In this document: in pieces, positions 18,182 to 27,400 of the stretch | How the letters are laid out: each line of letters starts with the position of its first letter | How positions within the stretch are numbered: the first letter of the stretch is position 1 | Origin: Polaromonas sp. | GTDB taxonomy: Bacteria; Pseudomonadota; Gammaproteobacteria; Burkholderiales; Burkholderiaceae_C | Direction of reading: 5' to 3' | DNA length: 64,000 nt | Assembly (NCBI RefSeq): GCF_029945685.1 | Contig: NZ_JAQSDA010000007.1 | Coordinates: 186,001 to 250,000, forward strand | Made by a program: the position numbers and the translations under genes | Notes under the pieces: model-generated | What the model saw: the letters and a program-made list of their open reading frames with translations, nothing else | Database searches by the model: none | What the model was told of the DNA's origin: nothing

Positions 18182-19429
18182 ATGCAAACCACTGCCCCCG
18201 CACAACAGCCCACGCCAGGCGCGTTACCCCAGCCGGCCGCCGGCTCCGGGAAACTGCCGGGCATCCGTCACCTGATCGCGGTCGGCAGCGGCAAGGGCGG
18301 CGTCGGCAAATCCACGGTGAGCGTCAACCTGGCGCTTGCGCTGGCGCAGCGCGGGGCGCGTGTCGGGCTGGTGGACGCCGACATCCTGGGCCCCAGCATC
18401 CCCGGCATGCTGGGCATCCCGACCGGAGAGCCGCCCGAGATGACGGCAGACAGCCGGATGATCCCGGCCCAGCGCTACGGCCTGAAGGTCGTGTCCATGG
18501 GCATGCTGACCGGCGACGACCAGCCGGCCGTCCTGCGCGGACCGATGGTTGGAAAGTACCTCAAGATGTTTGTCGCTGGCGTGCAGTGGGGTGAGCTGAA
18601 CTACCTGATCCTGGACCTGCCGCCCGGCACCGGCGACACCCAGCTGACGCTGGCGCAGAGCCTGCCGCTGTCGGGCGTGGTGATCGTGACGACGCCCCAG
18701 GCCGTGAGCCTGAAGATCGCTCGCCGGGGCTTGCGCATGTTTGAGAAAGTGCAGGTCCCGATTCTCGGCATCGTCGAGAACATGCGAACCTTCACCTGCC
18801 CGCACTGCGGCGAGACCACGGATATCTTCCGGCACGGCGGCGGCGAGCAGATGAGCCAGGAGCTCGGCGTGCCGTTCCTTGGTGCGCTGCCCCTGGATGC
18901 CGAGGTGGTGACCTGTGGTGACGAGGGCTGCCCGATCGTCGTTGACCAGCCGAAGTCGGCCAGTGCCCGCGTCTATGGCGCCATCGCCGGCGCGCTGGTG
19001 GCTCAGCTCGACACCGCGAACACCGGGCTCAAGCCCTTTGCCTGGAACTGGGACAGCAACGCGGGCGCGCCGGCATGGACGGAAGCCGCCGTGCAGCCGT
19101 CTGGCGCGCGCAATATCCCGGTCGGCCTGCTGCGCCGTGATCCGCGCACCTTGTCGCTGCTGTGGCAGGACGGCCATCGCGACGACCTGGATGTTCGCGA
19201 CCTGCGCCTGGCCTGCCGCTGCGCCCTTTGCGTCGAGGAGATGAGCGGGCGCCCGTTGCTCGACCCCCGCACCGTGCGGGCGGATGTGAGCCCGCGCCGG
19301 ATCGTCAGCATCGGCAACTACGCGATCCAGTTCGACTGGAGCGACGGCCACAGCAGCGGGATCTATGCCTTCAACGACCTGCGGGACCTCGGCGAGCACG
19401 CTGCCCTGCAAGGCGCCGAAGATGTCTGA
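18182..19429 (+). CDS. apbC: Mrp/ApbC P-loop Fe-S carrier ATPase fused to a DUF971 domain
   Basis: A protein of 415 residues, counted from the ATG at 18182; an in-frame ATG at 18137 would add 15 residues. Residues about 28-275 are the Mrp/NBP35 ATPase: the deviant Walker A GSGKGGVGKST (35-45), VDADILGPSIPGM, and the CxxC motif FTCPHCGE that binds a bridging [4Fe-4S] cluster. Residues about 318-405 form a DUF971 (GBBH-like N-terminal) domain with DLRLACRCALCVEEMSGRPLL and NYAIQFDWSDGHSSGIY. The added domain carries a CxC..C cluster of Cys that may hold metal. The stop lies within the start of the next gene (8-bp overlap). Confidence 0.93.
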   Translation: MQTTAPAQQPTPGALPQPAAGSGKLPGIRHLIAVGSGKGGVGKSTVSVNLALALAQRGARVGLVDADILGPSIPGMLGIPTGEPPEMTADSRMIPAQRYGLKVVSMGMLTGDDQPAVLRGPMVGKYLKMFVAGVQWGELNYLILDLPPGTGDTQLTLAQSLPLSGVVIVTTPQAVSLKIARRGLRMFEKVQVPILGIVENMRTFTCPHCGETTDIFRHGGGEQMSQELGVPFLGALPLDAEVVTCGDEGCPIVVDQPKSASARVYGAIAGALVAQLDTANTGLKPFAWNWDSNAGAPAWTEAAVQPSGARNIPVGLLRRDPRTLSLLWQDGHRDDLDVRDLRLACRCALCVEEMSGRPLLDPRTVRADVSPRRIVSIGNYAIQFDWSDGHSSGIYAFNDLRDLGEHAALQGAEDV

Positions 19430-20084
19430 CGCCCCGGCGCCGGCCCTGGCGTGGGTGGATCAGCCGGTCAGCATTCGCGCCGAGGCTTCGCTCGCCGACC
19501 CCGACAGCTACAGGTTCATTGTGAGTTGCAGCCTGCATCCGGGCGGGCCCTGGTTTTTTGCCAGCCCGGAAGCGGCTGCCGGCTCGCCGCTGGGCGAGCG
19601 GCTGTTTGCGCTCGGCGGCGTGGCCAGCGTGCTGATGGCCGGCAACGTGGTCACCATCGGCAAGGCGCCGGGCGCCGCCTGGACCGGACTCAAGGCGGCC
19701 ATCGGCGCGGCCCTGCGCGCGCAGCTGCTCAGCGGCCTGCCGGCGATTCTGGAGACGGCAGCCCCCGGCGGCGCGCCAGCCAGGTCAGACGCGGAGTTGG
19801 GTGCGGCGGTTCAGGAACTGCTGGACCGGGAGGTCAACCGCTCCATCGCCAGCCACGGCGGCAAGATTTCGCTGCTGGACGTGCAGGGCGGCCGGCTGTT
19901 CATCACCATGAGCGGCGGCTGCCAGGGCTGCGCCTCGTCGCAGGTCACGCTGCGCCAGGGCTTTGAAGTCATGGTCAAAAGGGTGGCGCCTGAAATCACG
20001 GCCATTGTCGATGCGACCGACCACGCAGCGGGTAAGCAGCCGTTCTACCCCCGGGCCGCGCCCGGTGTGCCGTCGGCCGCCTGA
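19422..20084 (+). CDS. Second Nfu-like protein
   Basis: A protein of 220 residues starting MSDAPAP inside the end of the preceding gene. Residues 1-100 resemble an Nfu N-terminal domain, but diverged (SCSLHPGGPWFFASPEAA, LFALGGVASVLMAGNVVTIGK). Residues about 125-205 are a NifU C-terminal domain with INRSIASHGG-like sequence and the CxxC in GGCQGCASSQVTLRQG. It is the second Nfu in the operon and sits directly before lipA. Since Nfu proteins can repair the sacrificed cluster of lipoyl synthase, this one may serve LipA; that pairing is inference. Confidence 0.88.
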   Translation: MSDAPAPALAWVDQPVSIRAEASLADPDSYRFIVSCSLHPGGPWFFASPEAAAGSPLGERLFALGGVASVLMAGNVVTIGKAPGAAWTGLKAAIGAALRAQLLSGLPAILETAAPGGAPARSDAELGAAVQELLDREVNRSIASHGGKISLLDVQGGRLFITMSGGCQGCASSQVTLRQGFEVMVKRVAPEITAIVDATDHAAGKQPFYPRAAPGVPSAA

Positions 20085-20165
20085 TGGCCGCCCGCAGGCG
20101 GACCCCTATTTCAATCGCTGTATCAGTGCCCTGCACGTGACAACGCTAACCAGAACCCCTGCACC

Positions 20166-21368
20166 ATGACCCTTGAGACCATCCGCTTCAGAAGCATCGT
20201 GTCGGTGCTGCCGCAGGCCGTTGGCATGTCCGGCCGGCCGGACCAGCAACGCGCCAGCCTCAAGACCAAGCGGGAACTGGCCGACCCCGATGACCGCCTG
20301 CCCAAGCCCGACTGGATCCGTGTCAAGGCGGCGATTCCCACGGGCCGATTTCGCGAGACCAAGGACATCGTGCGCGACCACCAGCTGGTCACCGTGTGCG
20401 AAGAAGCCTGTTGCCCCAACATTGGCGAGTGCTGGAGCAAGGGCACGGCGACCTTCATGATCATGGGCGACAAATGCACGCGCCGCTGCCGCTTTTGCAA
20501 CGTCAGCACGGGCCGGCCGGACCCGCTGGACCAGGACGAGCCGGAGCGCCTGGCCCAGACCGTTGCGCTGATGAAACTCAACTACGTCGTCATCACCTCG
20601 GTGGACCGCGACGATTTGCGCGACGGGGGCGCCAGCCATTTTGTGCAGTGCATCCAGCGCATACGCGGGCTGGCGCCGGCCACCAACATCGAGATCCTGA
20701 CGCCCGACTTTGGCGGGCGGCTGGACCTGGCGCTGGACATTCTGGGCGCCGCGCCGCCGGACGTGCTGAACCACAACATCGAGACCGTGCCGCGCCTGTA
20801 CAAGGAGGCGCGGCCCGGCGCGGATTTCCAGAACACGCTGAACCTGCTGCAGCGCTTCAAGGACCGGCATCCGGCCATCCCGACCAAGTCCGGCCTGATG
20901 GGGGGGTTGGGCGAGACCGACGACGAAATTCTGGAGGTGCTGCGCGCGCTGCGAGCCCACCGCGTGGACATGCTGACCATCGGCCAGTACCTGCAGCCGT
21001 CCGGCGGCCACATGCCGGTGCGCCGCTATGTGCATCCGGACAGCTTCAAGCGTTATGCGGACGCCGCCTACGCGATGGGCTTTGTGCATGCCGCCTCGGG
21101 TCCGCTGGTGCGCAGCTCCTACCATGCCGACCAGCAGGCGCTTGCAGCCGGCGTGTTTTCAGTCCCGTCCCGCAACGCCTGTTGCCGCGCCAGGGCCGCC
21201 ACAAGCCGCAGACTATCGGCTGGGGCACTGTGTTGGGGAACACCGGTTCTTGCACGGCGTGAGAGGCAACGCCGGCTATTGAGCCAGTTCGCTCGGCGCC
21301 GACCCGCCCGGCCAGGGCCGATTGCGTGGCCGCGTCGGACCCATCTCAGCTGCCGGGCTTGCGATTGA
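20166..21368 (+). CDS. lipA: Lipoyl synthase with an unusual C-terminal extension
   Basis: A radical-SAM enzyme that inserts two sulfur atoms into octanoyl groups on lipoyl domains. Auxiliary-cluster ligands C78, C83 and C89 ([12 protein letters not shown]), radical-SAM ligands C104, C108 and C111 (CTRRCRFC) and the C-terminal RSSYHAD with its cluster-ligating Ser are all present. The normal protein should end near residue 330. Here the frame runs on for about 70 more residues of Arg/Cys/Ala-rich sequence to a stop at 21366-21368, inside the 3' end of the convergent EamA gene. The tail looks like read-through into foreign flanking DNA after loss of the native stop. It is the last gene of the SUF operon, 81 bp after the second nfu. 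Confidence 0.9.
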   Translation: MTLETIRFRSIVSVLPQAVGMSGRPDQQRASLKTKRELADPDDRLPKPDWIRVKAAIPTGRFRETKDIVRDHQLVTVCEEACCPNIGECWSKGTATFMIMGDKCTRRCRFCNVSTGRPDPLDQDEPERLAQTVALMKLNYVVITSVDRDDLRDGGASHFVQCIQRIRGLAPATNIEILTPDFGGRLDLALDILGAAPPDVLNHNIETVPRLYKEARPGADFQNTLNLLQRFKDRHPAIPTKSGLMGGLGETDDEILEVLRALRAHRVDMLTIGQYLQPSGGHMPVRRYVHPDSFKRYADAAYAMGFVHAASGPLVRSSYHADQQALAAGVFSVPSRNACCRARAATSRRLSAGALCWGTPVLARRERQRRLLSQFARRRPARPGPIAWPRRTHLSCRACD

Positions 21369-21565
21369 CCAGCACGATGCCCGCCGCCACCAGCACCAGC
21401 GCCGCCAGCAGGCTGGGCGTGACGGTTTCCTGCAGCCACAGCGCCCCAAACAGCAAGGCAAACAGCGGTGTGAGAAACACAAACACCGAGATTTTGGTGG
21501 CCGGGTAATGCCCCAGCATCCACATCCAGGCCAGGTAGCTGGCGAAAGCACCGATCACCGTCTGC
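21346..21565 (-). repeat. Right copy of the direct repeat flanking the SUF operon
   Basis: This stretch, the 3' end of the intact EamA gene, aligns with the decayed fragment at 10584-10795 in the same orientation. Together they bracket the whole suf-lipA block. Both contain the ending GIVLVNRKP followed by a stop. Confidence 0.75.
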
Positions 21566-22242
21566 AACAACAGCGATGTGATGGCAAACGGGCTGAGGGT
21601 CCAGACCCATGGCTCTCCGAGCGCCAGCGACAGCACGGGCAAGGCCACGGTGCTGACCGCCACTTGGTAGAACAGCAGCTTTTCGGCGGACACCCGGCTC
21701 AGTGACGACGCGCGAATGACCACCGTGGTCAGCCCCCAGAACATGCCGGCGGCCAGCGCCAGCAGGTCGCCCGCCCAGGTGGACGCGGCTCCAGCGCTGA
21801 AACCTTCGCGCAGCGCAAAAACCACCGCTGCAAAAGCGCAGGCCAGGCCCGCCCACTGCAGGGTGCGCAGCTTCTCGGAGGCCACCCACAGCGGCAGCAA
21901 AATGGCCACCCAGAAGGGCGAGGTGTAGAGAAACACCGTCAGGCGCGAGGCGCTGGTGTACTGCAGGCCCACATACAGGCAGGCGAACTCGACGGCGAAC
22001 AGGGCGCCGGCCAGCAACCCCGCGCCCAGTGTGCCGTCGCCGGAAAACAGCCGGACGCCGCGCCAGGCGCACCACAGCCACAGCAGCAAGGTGGCGCCGG
22101 CAAAACGGATGGACGCCTGAAACACCGGCGGCAGCTCGACCAGTGTGGCCTTGACCAGCACCTGCTGGAAACCCCAGAACAGGCAGCAGGCCAGCAGCAG
22201 GGAAATGGCGAGGGTGTCGAGATGGGTCTTGCGTGGCGTCAT
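21346..22242 (-). CDS. EamA/RhaT-family (DMT) transporter
   Basis: A membrane protein of 298 residues, starting [11 protein letters not shown] (ATG at 22242), with ten predicted hydrophobic segments in two EamA halves. Segments such as [17 protein letters not shown] in the first half and [15 protein letters not shown] in the second show the repeated EamA start. It ends [16 protein letters not shown]. The substrate is unknown; the family exports amino acids and metabolites. Its last codons overlap the read-through end of lipA on the other strand. A decayed copy of its 3' end lies at 10584-10795. Two further EamA proteins are encoded at 57014 and 60286 but are not close paralogues by eye. Confidence 0.92.
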   Translation of the reverse strand: MTPRKTHLDTLAISLLLACCLFWGFQQVLVKATLVELPPVFQASIRFAGATLLLWLWCAWRGVRLFSGDGTLGAGLLAGALFAVEFACLYVGLQYTSASRLTVFLYTSPFWVAILLPLWVASEKLRTLQWAGLACAFAAVVFALREGFSAGAASTWAGDLLALAAGMFWGLTTVVIRASSLSRVSAEKLLFYQVAVSTVALPVLSLALGEPWVWTLSPFAITSLLLQTVIGAFASYLAWMWMLGHYPATKISVFVFLTPLFALLFGALWLQETVTPSLLAALVLVAAGIVLVNRKPGS

Positions 22243-22270
22243 GCGTTCCGGAGGGTTATAGCCGGGGCTG

Positions 22271-22789
22271 TCAAAGCGGGTGCTCGGTATAAAACTTGCC
22301 ACCGTGAAACAGCAGCGGCGCCGCGCCGGCTCGGTGGGCGCAGCGTTCGACCTCGCCGACAAAAATCACATGGTCGCCTTCGTCGTAGCGGCTGCGGTTG
22401 AAACACTCAAAGGTGGCCGCCGCACCCGCCAGCAGCGGCGAGCCACTGGCACCTTCGGTCCAGGCGACGCCGTCCCAGCGGCCTTCGCGCTGCGCCGCAA
22501 AACGCTCGGCCAGTGCTTTCTGGTCGGCCGCCAGAATGTTGATGGCGTAGTGCGAGCCGGTGCTCAGTGCGGGCATGGAGCCGGCCGCTTGCGCCAGGCT
22601 CCAGAGCACCAGCGGCGGCTCCAGCGAAACAGAGTTGAAGGAGTTGGCCGTCAGCCCGACCAGCTCGCCGCTGGCTGCACGCGCGGTGACAATCGTGACC
22701 CCGGTGGCAAACATGCCGAGGCAGGCACGAAACTCGCGCGGTGAAAAACTGGGGCGGCTGGCCCGGCGCAAGGCAATGGGAAGCGTCAT
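22271..22789 (-). CDS. Flavin reductase-like domain protein
   Basis: A protein of 172 residues with the FMN-binding split-barrel fold of short-chain flavin reductases (HpaC/ActVB type). SPREFRACLGMFATGVTIVTAR and VGLTANSFNSVSLEPPLVLWSL are the family's two most conserved stretches. FNRSRYDEGDHVIFVGEVERC and PLLFHGGKFYT complete the pattern. Such enzymes supply reduced FMN to a two-component monooxygenase, but no partner oxygenase lies nearby. The gene ends 28 bp from the EamA start, so the two may be co-transcribed. Confidence 0.92.
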   Translation of the reverse strand: MTLPIALRRASRPSFSPREFRACLGMFATGVTIVTARAASGELVGLTANSFNSVSLEPPLVLWSLAQAAGSMPALSTGSHYAINILAADQKALAERFAAQREGRWDGVAWTEGASGSPLLAGAAATFECFNRSRYDEGDHVIFVGEVERCAHRAGAAPLLFHGGKFYTEHPL

Positions 22790-22862
22790 GGGGGTAATTT
22801 ACCCGAATGCCACGGGCCGTGATGGTGCCCAGGCCGTCGGGCGCCGCGCGTAAAATCGGGGC

Positions 22863-23714
22863 ATGCGCTTGACCTGTACCGTCGCCCTCCTGACAGCTTC
22901 TTTTTTGATAGCGGCTGGCGCACAGGCTGCGGGGCCTTGTGATGATTTTGTTCGCAAACTGCCGAATCTCAAGCGCAGCCTCTGCGAGGCCGCCCGGCTG
23001 CAGCCCACGGCCGCCCGCTCGGTCAGGGGGCAGACCCTGTGGATGCGCGATGTCAAGCCCGAGGATGTTCGCCAGCGCGTGTTGGTGCTGGGCGCGATTC
23101 ATGGCGATGAGCTGTCGTCGGCCTCGGTGGCCCTGCACTGGATCCGCCTGGCCGAGGAGACCACGGCGCCCTGGTCGCAGGCCATCCACTGGCGTTTCAT
23201 TCCGGCCCTCAATCCCGACGGGCTGCTGGCCAGCCCGCCGCAGCGCGTCAACGCCAACGGCGTCGATCTGAACCGCAACTTTCCCACGCCCTTCTGGGAG
23301 CGCGACGCCAAGGTGTACTGGGAAAAACGCACCCGCAAGGACCCGCGCCGCTGGCCGGGCACCAAGCCGCTGTCCGAGCCGGAGTCGCGCTTCCTGTACC
23401 AGGAAATGCAGAGCTTCAAGCCCCACCTGATCGTCAGCATCCATGCGCCCTACGGCGTGCTTGACTTCGACGGGCCGTCGGTCCCGCCGTCCAGACTGGG
23501 GCGGCTGTACCTGGACCAGGTCGGCATCTTCCCCGGCTCGCTGGGCAACTACGGCGGTGTCCACAAGGGGGTGCCGGTGGTCACCATTGAACTGCCCAAC
23601 GCGATGCGCACACCACTGGACGCCGAAATGCGCCAGATGTGGCTGGACCTGCTGCGCTGGATGACCGAGCGTGTGCCTGCGGGCGCCCCCGAGCCGTCGT
23701 CCCGCACACCCTGA
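22863..23714 (+). CDS. Exported M14-family zinc carboxypeptidase (MpaA-like)
   Basis: A protein of 283 residues with a signal peptide (residues 1-22). Zinc ligands H80 and E83 lie in GAIHGDELSS, the third ligand is the His of VSIHAPYGVLDFDG, and the catalytic Glu is probably that in VVTIELPN. NPDGLLA and NGVDLNRNFPT are the substrate-pocket motifs of the M14 family. The pattern fits murein-peptide amidase MpaA, which cuts the gamma-D-Glu-Dap bond. Export is unusual for MpaA, so the substrate may be periplasmic peptidoglycan peptides. The signal-peptide end and cleavage region coincide with a sequence resembling repeat R1. Confidence 0.85.
   Translation: MRLTCTVALLTASFLIAAGAQAAGPCDDFVRKLPNLKRSLCEAARLQPTAARSVRGQTLWMRDVKPEDVRQRVLVLGAIHGDELSSASVALHWIRLAEETTAPWSQAIHWRFIPALNPDGLLASPPQRVNANGVDLNRNFPTPFWERDAKVYWEKRTRKDPRRWPGTKPLSEPESRFLYQEMQSFKPHLIVSIHAPYGVLDFDGPSVPPSRLGRLYLDQVGIFPGSLGNYGGVHKGVPVVTIELPNAMRTPLDAEMRQMWLDLLRWMTERVPAGAPEPSSRTP
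22896..22950 (+). repeat. Interspersed repeat R1, diverged copy 3 (in signal peptide region of the M14 gene)
   Basis: GCTTCTTTTTTGATAGC followed by GGCTGGCGCACAGG and a GATTTTG end aligns with the copy at 57983. It is read in the usual frame (GCT first) as ASFLIAAGAQAAG. The match is weaker than for other copies. Confidence 0.5.
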
Positions 23715-23760
23715 CGCACCACGGCCGCGTTCCGCCGGCTCGTCGCCCTTGGGTTGGATG

Positions 23761-23816
23761 TAAAAAGAAGCTGCAGCCCTTTTCCATTGTGCGTCAATAG
23801 CTATCAAATTAGTAGC
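23761..23816 (-). repeat. Interspersed repeat R1, copy 4 (intergenic, reversed)
   Basis: On the reverse strand this reads GCTACTAATTTGATAGCTA, then GACGCACAATGG, then AAGGGCTGCAGC. It lies between the M14 peptidase gene and a convergent hypothetical gene. Confidence 0.75.
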
Positions 23817-23840
23817 AATCGACTGCCGAGGGGCGCTGTT

Positions 23841-24182
23841 TTACCGTTTGAGCCGGTCGTAGGTCTTGTCCATGGGAACACTATTGCCGGTGTCCTGCAG
23901 GCCCCGGCGCAGGTCCCGGCTGGCTTGCTGCACTTGCGGATCGGGCGGTGTATCGGTCATGTCGACGGACTGGTCACGTTCATGCGGCAGCGCCAGGCTG
24001 GCTTCGTCCGAGGCATCGCTGGGCGTTTCCGCGCGGCCGGGCCGCGGGCGTCCCGGTGCCGGGGTCTTGACCGGCATGCCTTCGCTCTGGCCGGGTTGGT
24101 CGCTGGCCTGCTTCCGCGCGGGTGGCGCAGGCTGGCTGGGCTGGGAGGTCTGGTCGGTCTGGTGGGGTAAAGGGCGGGCCAC
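23841..24182 (-). CDS. Small Pro/Gln-rich hypothetical protein
   Basis: A protein of 113 residues starting at a GTG (24182) with AGGAAG eight bases upstream. The N-terminal half is disordered and rich in Pro, Gln and Arg. The second half, SLALPHERDQSVDMTDTPPDPQVQQASRDLRRGLQDT, looks ordered and, as I recall, resembles a small conserved Comamonadaceae protein of unknown function. There is no signal peptide or membrane segment. Confidence 0.65.
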   Translation of the reverse strand: MARPLPHQTDQTSQPSQPAPPARKQASDQPGQSEGMPVKTPAPGRPRPGRAETPSDASDEASLALPHERDQSVDMTDTPPDPQVQQASRDLRRGLQDTGNSVPMDKTYDRLKR

Positions 24183-24434
24183 GAGCGTTCTTCCTGTAAG
24201 GGCAAGGGGTTCAGCGCCCCACTGTGCTGCCTTGGCCGGGGTGAATTTGTCGGTCTTATGAGCCTCCGGATGTAGGAGGACGGCGGTCGCTTGCCCGACG
24301 GGTGGTCATCGCCAGGTCAAAGTACTACGATGGTGCCGGGGTTTCAAAGTGCCGGTTTTGTAACAACCGTGGACCATGCGCGGTGAATAATGGCCCGCGC
24401 CGACCCCTGCAAGCGCAAGGCGCAAAGGAATGGC

Positions 24435-27400
24435 ATGCTGAGTTCGCTGGGTCTTCGCACCCGTCTGCTGGTGTTGATCGTGGTGGCCTTGCTGCCGGTG
24501 CTGGCCCTGTTTGCCTGGGTCGCAGCCGACAAGCAGAGCGATGCCCTGAAGCTTGCGCGCTCCACACTGCAGTCCCAGGCGCTGCTGGCCGCCGCCAGCC
24601 AGCAGTCGCAGGTGGAGGCGATCAAACAGCTTCTGGGCGATCTGGCCAGCGCGCCGTCCATCAAGGGCCGGCTGCCGGGGCTGTGCAGCGAGTACCTTCG
24701 CAATTTGCATGCGGTGCACCCGCAATACACCGATCTGGGCGTGGTGAACCTTGACGGCACCGTGTTGTGCCACTCCGACGCGAGCGTCGTGGGCGCCGAT
24801 GCCAGCGCCCGTCCATTTTTCAAACGTGTCCTCGCCAGCCGCCAGTTTTCGATCGGTGACTACGGGACCGGGAGGCGCAGTGGTCAGGCAGGCGTCGGTT
24901 TTGCGGCGCCCGTGCAGGACAACGCCGGGGCGCTGAGCGGGATGGTGTTTGCCGCACTTGGTGTGCAGGCTTTTGCCCCCCTGCTGGTGCAGGAGATGCC
25001 CACGCCTGGCGCCAGCATGGTGCTGACCGACCGTCAGGGCACCATCCTGGCCACCCAGCCAGCCATGCCCGGCGCGGTGGGCAGTCTGCAGAAAGATGCG
25101 AGCATCCGGGCCTTTTTGCAGGCCCCGCGCGCCGGCATCGTGGAGGCACGGGATGGTGACGGGGAGCAGCGCGTTTACGCCTTCGCCCCGGTCAGTGGTC
25201 CGGCGGCCGGCGCGCTGTTTGTGGCCGTCAGCATGACGCGCGCGCGGATTTCCGCCGAACCGACGGAGGTGCTGGCGCTGGAGCTGGCGGTCTTGCTGGC
25301 TGCTGTCATGACTGGCATGGCCTGCGCCTGGGTCATGGGCAAGCGCCTGATCGTCAACCCGGCCAGCGCCATGCTGCGCGAAGCCGACGAACTGGCCAGC
25401 GGCAACCTCGCGGCTCGCATTGAGCTCGGCCCGCTCTACCAGGGAGAGCTCGGGCACCTGGCACAAACCTTCAACCGCATGGCCGAATCGCTGGAGCGGA
25501 GCCACCACCAGCGCGACGCGTCGCTGGCCCGCATCGGCAAGGAGCGCGGCATGCTGGACATGATCATCAACAGCATGAGTGAAGGGGTGCTGGCGGTCGA
25601 TGTCGAAGGCCGCTTTCTGCTGTTCAATGCGGCGGCGAAGAGGTTTTTTCCAGTCGACGCTGCGGGGATGTCACTGGCAGACTGGCGCGCGGACCACGAG
25701 GTGGTGCTGCTGGACGGCAAAACGGTATGTGCGCCGCACAATCGGCCGCTGAGCCGGGCCATTCGCGGCGAGAGCGTCGACAACTGGGATGTCCTGCTGC
25801 GCCGGCCTGGCGTCAGGGACCATGTGCTGCGCAACAACGTCCGTCCCCTGCATGACGAGGCGGGACAGCTGGTGGGCGGGCTGGTGGTGTTTTCCGATAT
25901 CACCGAGCGAAAATTCACCGAGGAGTTTCTCCGCGACCAGGAGCAGGTGCTGGAGCTGATAGCCTACGGCGTGTCCCTGCCGCAGGCCCTTGAAGCCATT
26001 GTGGGCCTGATCGAGGGCCGTTCCGCCAATAGCCTGTGTTCCATTTTGCTGCGCGAGGGCCCGCGTTTGCGCCATGGCGCGGCGCCCAGCCTGCCGGCGG
26101 CCTTCAACCGGCAGATTGACGGGCTGGAAATCGGCGAAGACGCTGGCGCGTGCGGGACGGCCGCGTTCCGGAAAAAACCGGTCGTGGTGGAGCATTTCGC
26201 CAGTGATCCGCTGATGCGCAACTACCGCGAGCTCGGACGCGAATTCGACCTGCAGTCGTGCTGGTCCACGCCGGTGCTTTCTGCGGCGGGCGAGGTCCTG
26301 GCCACCTTCGCCATCTACCATCACACCCCGTACACGCCCCGGGCGGCGGACCAGGCCCTGGTGGACACGGCCGTGCGGCTGGCGCGCATTGCGATCGAAC
26401 GCGCGCGCGCCGAGGCGGCACTGCTGGGCAGCGAGGCGCGCTTTCGCGAACTTGCCGAGAACATCAAGGACGTGTTTTACAACCGCGACTTTGCCACCGG
26501 ACGTTTTCTCTATATCAGCCCGGCCTATGAGACCTTGTGGCGGCGTCGCCGGGAGGAGCTGTACGCAACTCCCGAAGCCTACCGCGAGTCCATCCATCCT
26601 GACGACCGGGAGGTGGAAGCGCAGACCAAACACCTTCAGGCCACAGGCGCCACCACCGACCTGGAATACCGGATTGTTCGCCCGGATGGCGAGGTCCGCT
26701 GGATTCGCGACCGTTCCTACCCGGTCCTCAACGAAGCCGGCGCGGTGGAACGCATTGTCGGCATCGCGCGTGACGTGACCGGCCGCAAACGTGCCGACCG
26801 TGAGCTGGCACGCACCAACCGGGCGCTGCAGATGCTCAGTCGCTGCAACCAGGCACTGACCCGCATTGACGACGAAGCCGAGCTGTTGCTGCAGGTGTGC
26901 CAGCTGGCGGTGGAAGTGGGCGGCTACCGGATGGCGTGGGTCGGGTATGCGCAGGACGACGCAGACCGCACCATCAAGCCCATGGCCCACGCGGGCCAGG
27001 AAGAGGGCTACCTGGCCAGGGTCAGGCTGACCTGGGATGCCGACCAGCCCACGGGGCGAGGGCCCGCGGGCCAGACCATACGCAGCGGGCAAGCCAGTGT
27101 CAGTGAAAACATTGCGCAGGGGGCCAACCAGTTTTACTGGAGCGAGGAAGCGGCAGAGCAGGGCTACCGCAGCGCGGTGTTCCTGCCGCTGTGTGATACC
27201 CATCGTGCATTCGGCTTGCTGGGCCTGTATTCGGAATCGCTTGAAAAGCTGGCCCCTGAGGAGATCCGGCTGCTGCAGGACATGGCCGACAACCTCGCGT
27301 TTGGCATTGGCAGCCTGCGCGCCCGGCTGGAGCGCCAACGCAGCCAGGAGGCGGTGCGGCTCGCGGCCGCCCAGGTGCGCGAGCAGGCTTCGCTGCTGGA

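Noticed and set aside
24306..25508. 400-codon reverse frame opposite the large kinase start
   Set aside because: Shadow; it overlaps an unambiguous membrane-sensor region.
25950..26010. A gctgatagcc string inside the large kinase that resembles R1
   Set aside because: Only the core ten bases match; the GCGCCCG, AAGGGCT and GATTT blocks are absent.
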